The notes beneath the pieces are model-generated. The model was not told the origin of the DNA. It saw only the letters and a program-made list of their open reading frames with translations, and ran no database searches. A program made the translations under genes and the position numbers. DNA of 64,000 nt from Juglans regia (lineage: Eukaryota > Streptophyta > Magnoliopsida > Fagales > Juglandaceae): NCBI RefSeq assembly GCF_001411555.2, contig NC_049903.1, forward strand, positions 23,217,098-23,281,097, in the 5' to 3' direction. Shown here in pieces: positions 56,646 to 64,000 of this stretch. Position 1 is the first letter of the stretch. The number at the start of each line of letters is the position of its first letter.

Positions 56646-59600
56646 TGTAAAACCCCGCTTAATTAAATCACACTCAAAGTACCCAAATTAAGTTTTAAAA
56701 ATTAGCTAAGACCATTAACCATCATACTTGAGGTTAGTGCACTTTAAGCCATGCTTTGAAGCATAATCATGCATAATCTTTTCTTAAAATTTTTAATTCA
56801 AAATTTCTTGATTTAATACTCCCTTAAACCATGATTATACCATCTTAATACCCTAGCTAAACCATCCCACTTGTCATTAAGAAAAATGACATAACAAGCC
56901 CAAACCAAGCTTTAATCAGTTTTGTGCATTGCCCTTTGTAATGCTTGGACAGTTTTACCCTTATGTCTAGCATTTTTGTGGTTTGTCTTCAAGGGTAATA
57001 TGGTCCTTAAAAACCTCATGAGACTCTCCCAAACTCATTTTGAGCCTTGGACAAAATTGGTTGCATCAACCAACTCAAAGAACCAAATCGGGTGTACCTT
57101 GGTCTAGTTTGTGTAGGAACCGTTTGGATTGAATTTGAACCAGCCTCCTGCCATGGTTTGCACCGCCACCTTCACGCCACCCCTCCTCCACCCAATAACC
57201 AAGAAGTTACATGACCATCATCAAGGATTTTGACTCATTTTCGCTGCCCAAAAACATCCAAAATCGAATTGATTTTCTGCCACCACAAAACCACCTCCAT
57301 CCACCGGTTTTCAAGGGTGGTTTGAGGAATCTTCTGCCACCCAAATGAGGCCCCACGACCTGAACTCATCTATAGGACCCTTTCAGCTACTGTGGAGAGG
57401 AAATGATGGTGGTTTAGGGCACTATTTCAATATGCACAAGTGACCTAAGCTCATGTAAGCAAATCTGGAGATTTTTCAGATTTGAGCACCTCTCACTTCA
57501 TCCAATCACCAAGCACCAAGCACCCAAGCTAACGCCCCTCACCCCTTGGCCACCTATAAGTACTTCCCTCCCCTTCTCATTTCACCCACACCACAGCTCC
57601 AAGCTTTCTCTTGAGCCTTGAGAGCATTTTCTCCTCTTAGAGATCAAAAGAGTGCAAACCGAGTGAGTTTTGGTGAGTTCTTGAGTGTTCTTGTGTAAGG
57701 CAGTCTGGAGTACTTGGAAGGCCACAACATTTGTAATTTTTCTTCCTTTTTATCTTAGCTAGCATTTCAAGCTCTGTTTCCAAGTGTTGGTAAGAAATTT
57801 CGTTGAGTTTTGAGAAGGTTGTGATGCTTAATGCAAAGCATGGTCAATTAAAGGAAGGCTTGAATGATTGAATGTTTTTAATTGGTAGTTTAGCTATGGC
57901 ATATCCTAAACATGATTTGATATGATCTATCATTGTCCTAAAATGATTATGGAAGGTTAAATTAGTGGTTAGAAGCATGTCATGATAGATTCTAAATCTA
58001 TCTTGTTTTGATTATCAAGCATAAATCAATTTTAAGCATATTGGTGATTAAGGATTTCTTAGTTTTGATTAAGTGTTGGGATGAACTTGATTACTCAAGG
58101 ATTAGACTTCATAATGTCCCTAAAGATGTTATTGATCATTAGTGATTAAGGAAAATCTCATATGCATGCATTCATAGAGATCAATAGTTACAAATACACA
58201 TAGGTATCAACTAGGATACATGCCACGGGTTGGGGCTAATTGGACAAGTTTCACTTTGAATTTTCAAAATCCAAGGGCATAGATGGTTTTAGAATGTAAA
58301 AAATATGAAGTTCATAAAATTTGGTTAAATGTGGAGTTCATTTGCAATTAGTTAAAATTTAGGGCCTAAATTATAATATTTGAAAGTCTAGGGGTATTTT
58401 TATAAATACTCAATTTTCGAAGCCTTCGTTTGTCAACCTATCCATCAAAGTATTAACCCTAACTTAGTATATACTTCATATACACAGCTATAATGCTAAT
58501 TTCGAATTTCCTGAAAGTTTGTAAGTTGTCCTCTAACTTACACCTTAATAAATTATTTATGAATTATTGATAAATACTCATTCATATTTCAATTATCATT
58601 TTGAGCATAAAATATCATTTTATATGATACATTGAATGCATACTTACGGGACAAATGATATTTTTACCATTTTTAGTATATTGCATATAAATGTCATTTT
58701 TCATGAAACTTATTACATATGCACATGTCATGAAAAACATTTTCCAAAACATTGCATGAAAATCATTTTATCATGACACCAAAGGCTAGGATGGAGAATT
58801 ATCCTGATGGAACTCCTTTGTCTACTCTGGAGTGTTTAATAATGGAATGGTAACCCTCGGGTTGACGATGGATTCTTTTTAAAGAACGTCAGAGCGAAAT
58901 CAACATGTTATGACACCTAATGCTGGTGGGTACACACGTTATGATTTTTATGATGCTATGTTATTTTTCAATGTATTGAGAACGAGTCTATAGACAATGT
59001 AGTTTCAATGTAAGTTATACTACGATCACCAGCAGGTACTCACAGTGCATATGGGGAGCTATAACATTACCACGCGTTATGTTATTAATTAAGATAATGA
59101 TGTAAGTCTATGATAATTAAAGTTTATGATGAAATTTTTATGAAGAAGTTACGTCTTTTCAAAAATGTTGATGAAATTATTTACTGAATAAAACCTATGT
59201 CTCCATATTTTTAAAAGATATTGATGAATCTGGATGGGAGACATACATACTGATTTTCTGTATCTCATGCATTGCATATTTATTTTTTTTCATGATTGAT
59301 TTATCTTTGTGTTAGTTAGTTGTTTAACTTATTAAAATTTCGAGTAAATCTCACCTTTTTATGGGACTACTATCATTCCAAGTGGAATTATAGAAGTTGT
59401 GTCAGGGATCGACTAGGACGAGATTGAAGAAGCACTGGATCCGCATGATTGAGGAGGAGCCAGATCTGGAGAGGAAGCTGGACTTAATTTTGTTGTTCAT
59501 AACCCAAGTCCTTTATGCTTTAGATCGAATGAAGAGAAAGATATGATTTTGTATATAGTCTATGCTACTTTAGTATTTAGAAAACGATGATTATCTAATG

Positions 59601-59796
59601 AAGTTGAGATGTTTTAGTTATTCTGACATATTTTTCACCTTAACCTTTTATTTTCGCTATGATTATTGCTACTGCTAGTTGCATACTAGGATGCATTGCA
59701 TATTAACTGTCATGAATGGGGGTATGTAACCTTGTGTTGCATGTCCCGACACTCTAAGTCTCTGTTCCATCCCAAGCGAAAATTGAGGGCATCACA
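56646..59796 (+). mobile_element. Solo LTR C (3.15 kb, family A), inverted relative to D
   Basis: tgtaaaaccccgc to gggcatcaca with duplication catgt (56641-56645) / catgc (59797-59801). It is the reverse complement of A and D. Plus-strand cacctataagtac at 57552-57562, followed by a pyrimidine-rich cttccctccccttctc leader, looks like the LTR promoter and sets the functional orientation of the family. No internal region. Confidence 0.87.
57550..57566 (+). promoter_or_regulatory. TATA-like promoter element of LTR C
   Basis: cacctataagtacttcc followed within 40 bp by a pyrimidine-rich start region. The equivalent positions of D (about 62113-62130, minus strand, tatttatagg on plus) and A (18635-18650) are conserved. 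Confidence 0.45.
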
Positions 59797-59831
59797 CATG
59801 CTTACAGGAGAGGAGGTTCTGCGATGCTCAC

Positions 59832-62800
59832 TGTGACGCCCCCAATCCCCGCTTGGGATGGAACAAAAACTTAGAGAATCGGGACATGCAACACAAGGCT
59901 ACATACCTCCGTTCATGACAATTGATATACAATGCATCCTAGTATGGAACTAGCAATACGCAATAATCACAGCGAAAATAAAATGTTAAGGTGAAAAATA
60001 TACCAGAATAACGAAAACATCTCAATTTCATTAGATAATTGTCATGTTCAAAATACTAAAGTAGCATAGACTTATAAACAAAGTCATATCATTCTCTTTA
60101 TGTGATCTAAAGCATAAAGAACTTGGGCTATGAACATCAAAATTAAGTCCAGCTTCCTCTCCAGATCCGGCTCCACCTCAATCATGTGGATCCATTGTTT
60201 CATCAATCTCATCTTGGTCGATCCCTGACACAACTTATATCATTCCGAGTGAAATGATAGTGATCCCATAAAAGGGTGAGATTTACTCGGAATCTCAATA
60301 AGTTAAACAACTAACTGACACAAAGATAAATCAATCATGAAAAATGATAAATATGCAATGCATGAGATGCAGAAAATCAGTTTGCATTTCTCCCATCTAG
60401 ATTTCTCAACATCTTTTAAAAATATGGAGACATAGGTTTTATTCAGTAGATAATTTCGTCAAAATTTTTGAAAAGACATAACTTCTTCATAAAAAATTCA
60501 TCATAAACTTTTATCATCATAGACTTACATCATTATCTTCATTAATAACATAATGTGTGGTAATGTCTCAGTTCCCCATATGTACTGTGGAGTGACTGTA
60601 GTATAATTTACGTTGAAACTACGTTGTCTATAGACTCGTTCTCAATGTATTGGTAAATAACATAACATCATAAAAATCATAACATGTACACCTACCAGCG
60701 TTAGGTGTCATAACATGTTGACTTCACTCCAGCATTCTTTAAAAAGAACACATTCGAAACCTGTTGACTGTTCTTCGTTAATCCGGGGGGTCCCCACTCC
60801 ATTATTAAACACTCCAGAGTGGACAGAGGAGTTCCACTAGGATAATTTCCCATCCTAGGCTTTGTGGTTGTGATAAAATGATTTTCATGCAATATTTTGA
60901 AAAATATGTTTCATGGCATGTGTATATGTAGCAAGTTTTATGAAAAATGACATTTATATGCAATATACTAGAAATTGTGAAAATATCATATGTCCTGTAA
61001 GTATATACTCAATTTATCATATAACATGATATTTTATACTCAAAATGAAAATTGAAATATGAATGAACATTTATCAATAATTCATAAATAATTTATCAAT
61101 AGGTAAGTTAGAGGCCAACTTACAACTTTTCAAGAAAAATTGAAATTAGTGTTGTAGTTGCATAAATCATGTATATACTAAGTTAGGGTTAATACTCTTA
61201 TGGATAGGTTCAAAATCAAAGGCTTCAAAAAATTGGATATTTACAAAAATACCTCTAGACTTTCAAAAATTGTCATTTAGCCCTAAATTTTCACTAATTG
61301 TAACCGAACTCTAAATTTAACTAAATTTCATAGACTTCATATTATTGGAGTTCTAAAACCATCTATGCTCTTGGATTTTCAAAATTTAAAGTGAAACTTG
61401 TCCAATTAGTCTCAACCGTGGCATGCATCATAGTTGATGTCTATGTGTATTTTCAACTATTGATCCATATAAATGCATGCATATGAAATTTTCTTTAATC
61501 ACTAACAATCACTAACATCTTTAGGGACATTATGAAGTCGAATCCTTGAGAAATCAAGTTCATCCCAACACTTAATCAAAGTTAAGAAATCCTTAATCAC
61601 TAATATGCTTAAAACTAATTTATGCTTGATAAAAAAAAAACAATTATAAAATAAAAAAAAAAAAGAAAAAAAAAAGAAAGATTTAAAACCTATCATGGCA
61701 TGATTCTAACCACTAATTTAACCTTCCATAATCATGTCAGGATAATGATAGATCATATCAAGTCATGATTTGGACATGCCATAGCTAAATTTCCAATTAA
61801 AAATATTCAATCATTCAAGTCTTCCTTTAATTGATCCGGTTTTACATTAAGCATCATAACCTTCTCAAAACTCAACGAAATTTCGTACCAACACTTGGAA
61901 ACAAAGCTTGACATGCTAGCTAAGATTGAAAGGAAGAAAAATTACAAATTTCGTGGCCTTCCAAGCTCTAGATTGCCTTATACAAGAACACTCAAGACCT
62001 CACCAAAACTCACTCGGTTTGCACTCTTTTGATCTCTTGATGGGGAAATGCTCTCAAGGCTCAAGATGATACTTGGAGCTGTGGTGTGGGTGAAATGAGA
62101 AGGAAAGGGAAGTATTTATAGGTGGCCAAGGAGTGAGGGGCGTTAGCTTGGGTGCTTGGTGATTGTGTGAAGTGGGAGGTGCTTAAATCTGGAAAATTTT
62201 CAAATTTGCTTGCAAGAGCTTAGGTCACTTGTACAGAATGAAATAGTGCCCTAAACCACCATCATTTCCTCTCCACAGTAGCTGCAAAGGTCCTGTAGAT
62301 GAGTTCAGGTTGTGGGGCCTCATTTGTGTGGCAAAAGATTCCTCAAATCACCCTTGAAAATCGGTGGATGGAGGTGGTTTTGTGGTAGCAGAAAATTAGT
62401 TCGGTTTTGGATTTTTTGGGCAGCAAAAATGACTCAAAATCCTTCATGATGGTCATGGAACTTCTTAGTGGTTGGGTGGAGAAGGAGGTGCATGGGAAAA
62501 CCATGGCAAGAGGTTGGTTCAAATTCAATCCAAACAATTCCTACACAAACTAGACTAAAATGAACCTGGTTTGGTTCTTTGAGTTGGTTGATGCAACTAA
62601 TTTCGTCCAAGGCTCAAACTGAGTTTGGAAGGGTCTCATGAGGTGTTTAAGGACCATATTATCCTTGAGGACAAACCACAAAAGTGTTGGACCCAAGGGC
62701 AAAATAGTCCAAGCATTACAAAGAGCAATGCACAAAACAGATTGAAGCTTGGTTTGGGCTTGTTATGTCATTTTTCTTAATGACATGTGGGATGGTTTAG

Positions 62801-63183
62801 TTAGGGTATTAACATAATCTAATCATGGTTTAAAGGAGTATTAATTCCAGAAAATTTGAATTAAAAAGTTTAACAAAAGATTAAGCATGATTAAACTTCA
62901 AAACATGGCTTAAAGTGCACTAACCTCAAGTATGATGGTTAATGGCCTTAGCTAATTTTCAAAACTTAACTTGGGTACTTTGAGTGTGATTTGTGCTTAA
63001 GAAAACCAATGGTATGATGTATTGGACATTTGATCTTTAAATGGTGAAATGAGTCCAAACATGGCTTTGGGCCTTTTGGGCTTGAAAAGGGCCAAGGATC
63101 CAATCTACACCAAAGGCCTTATGCCTTTGATTTCCTAAGGACTTTGTTCAAGATTTTCTTCGGCTAGGCCCATGAATGCACTT
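59832..63183 (-). mobile_element. LTR D (family A), missing its last ~170 bp
   Basis: Starts tgtgacgccccc and follows A along its length to ggcccatgaatgca, then jumps to ggggtatggatgttaca, which I take as the tail of LTR E. The usual A-family end (ggcggggtgttaca) is absent and no duplication matches the left flank ctcac, so the right end was deleted after insertion. Includes an A-rich expansion at 61631-61680. Confidence 0.75.
61631..61680 (+). repeat. A-rich low-complexity expansion
   Basis: aaaaaaaaacaattataaaa-type tract absent from the equivalent place in A and C. Confidence 0.7.
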
Positions 63184-63205
63184 GGGGTATGGATGTTACA
63201 GTTAT

Positions 63206-63489
63206 AAAAAAGCCATGGCCTCCCATCGCACACACGTTGCTTATCGGCTTGGTTTGCAAAGGTTATTTCAAAAACATTTCTTTTGACTTCCAAAGATTTA
63301 GCTACCTTACAAACCCGCCATACTTTTGCCATTGTAGACTCAATAACTTTCTGGCTAATACTCCTTTCGACGCACACCTTCCCTACCAAACTACACTCCC
63401 CTTTGTAGTTTAATTCTTCCAATATACCATTGACGCACACCTCATCTGTTAAGCGTAGCTTCTCCTATTTTTCTTCAAATTCATTCATT
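63206..63489 (-). pseudogene. LINE3 ORF1, first part (DUF4283)
   Basis: From the ATG complementary to about 63487-63489 the minus strand reads MNEFEEK, a stop, EKLRLTDEVCVNGILEELNY, CSLVGKVCVERSISQKVIES, TMAKVWRVCKVAKSLEVKRN, FEITFANQADKQRVCDGRPW and LFYN. LVGK-L-x-R-x--v-x-tm--vW and F-F-n-x-d---v--GRPW-F are the core of the DUF4283 domain of plant LINE ORF1 proteins. The frame stops at the LTR nest. Confidence 0.85.
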
Positions 63490-64000
63490 TTCTCTATCGT
63501 ATTCTCCACCTTCTACTTTCATTAACGATTGAGTTGCCCACTCATAAAACCCACTCTGCCTCCTACTCTGTTGCATGTCCATCTCAATTCTGTTAGAATC
63601 TTAATGGTCCCACTAACTTCACCTCAGCCTTCCCAGAGAGAGGAGAGAGAAGACTTGGGATAAAGTCTTCCATTGACATTTCTTACTTGGACTAACTAAT
63701 CAACATTCTCACATTTTATACTTTGAAAGTATTTAAAGTAATTTACTATATTAAAATCCAAATAAATAAATGTGATTAACATAAAAGTAAAAATAAGATA
63801 AACACATATAATCAATCATACAGCATATATGAAAAACTCATGCACATATATAATGAGGCTAAAACTAAAATAGGATAACGGTTCATAAAAAGGTACTTGC
63901 AGCCAAATGGCGGTACTATGATACTATCCCTCATTTAGTGGGCAGTCCAAGGTTCCAAAATCTAGCTGCCTTTTTATCACATATTTTCGATCAAAAAGGA
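63490..64000. other. Probable LINE3 5' UTR, then unassigned AT-rich sequence
   Basis: 63490-63660 may be the LINE3 5' untranslated region (cct-rich, with agagagaggagagag). Beyond 63700 the sequence is AT rich with no recognised feature up to the window end. Confidence 0.35.

Larger units (their letters stand above)
54289..63200 (-). mobile_element. Solo LTR E inserted in LINE3 ORF1, itself opened by LTRs C and D
   Basis: Left end tataacacccc (a likely tg-to-ta change of the usual tgtaacacccc), right end ggatgttaca, duplication gttat at 54284-54288 and 63201-63205, perfect. LTR E proper is 54289-56645, 59797-59831 and 63184-63200; the rest is LTR C and LTR D. It has the 'tactcagtaaatagc' block shared with F1/F2 and includes the hairpin array. 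No coding region. Orientation is inferred from the similarity with F1/F2. Confidence 0.78.
49366..63560 (-). mobile_element. LINE3: L1-type LINE with ORF1 and ORF2, split by an 8.9-kb nest
   Basis: Minus-strand order: ORF1 start (63489-63206), [inserted LTR nest 54289-63200], ORF1 rest (54283-53450), ORF2 endonuclease (53237-52000), RT (52005-50700), zf-RVT (50612-50050) and RNase H (49692-49366). The 3' UTR and poly(A) are missing: the RNase H frame runs into unrelated sequence at about 49366. Removal of the nest, keeping one gttat, joins ORF1 in frame. Sequence differs clearly from LINE1/LINE2 (FADD rather than YVDD active site), so it is a different L1 lineage. Confidence 0.88.

Noticed and set aside
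56646..63183. C and D as the two LTRs of one retrotransposon
   Set aside because: They are in opposite orientation, C has its own duplication (catgt/catgc), and only 35 bp separate them.
1..64000. tRNA, rRNA or snRNA genes
   Set aside because: No cloverleaf-like or 5S-like box was seen on reading; initiator-tRNA matches are short primer-binding sites of retrotransposons.

Overview
This window is plant nuclear DNA, and almost all of it is transposable-element sequence. L1-type LINEs, Ty1/copia elements, long Ty3/gypsy-type LTRs and hAT elements are stacked inside one another around a single recognisable host gene. Dof-family genes, Copia primer-binding sites of the TGGTATCAGAG type and a GAGATGAG-type MITE point to a eudicot, probably a woody one. 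Fagales is my guess, with low confidence.

Region by region: 1-306 is the end of a long LTR. 598-4880 holds a 5'-truncated LINE on the minus strand. 5000-13640 is a cycling-Dof-factor (CDF) gene: a promoter with a G-box, exon 1 at 6036-6152, a 6.15-kb intron carrying a sense LINE insertion, and exon 2 from 12307. An in-frame TGA at 13369 cuts off the conserved C-terminal CDF motif, which is still legible downstream in the same frame. 14896-30289 is one old Copia element opened by three later insertions: a 3.7-kb solo LTR, a partial Copia and a nearly complete Copia. 30504-34355 is a Copia fragment interrupted by another Copia. 34361-37739 is a solo LTR carrying a hAT MITE. 37745-38400 is a gypsy integrase/C-terminal fragment. 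38964-41692 is a hAT-type element with a perfect 8-bp target-site duplication (TSD); it contains a hAT transposase C-terminus and captured pieces of an RCC1-repeat gene and of a 26S proteasome ATPase (RPT2-like) gene. 44086-46737 is another solo LTR. 46785-49365 holds LTR remnants. 49366-63560 is a LINE on the minus strand whose ORF1 is split by an 8.9-kb nest of solo LTRs (54289-63200).

Nearly every nest was resolved the same way: a short target-site duplication on both flanks, and a reading frame that becomes continuous again when the insert is removed. Order of events can therefore be read off directly. In the largest nest, LINE3 was hit by LTR-E, which was then hit by LTR-C and LTR-D in opposite orientations, leaving a 3-kb inverted repeat with a 35-bp spacer.

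The observations most worth following are: the CDF truncation; the gene-capturing hAT element; an array of about 16 short hairpins in LTR-E whose stems co-vary around a constant loop; two Copia elements with non-canonical TA...TA LTR ends; and a LINE insertion with a perfect 16-bp duplication but no poly(A) tail. No tRNA, rRNA, CRISPR or bacterial-type feature was seen. All TE coding regions carry stops or frameshifts. Identity figures are eye estimates.
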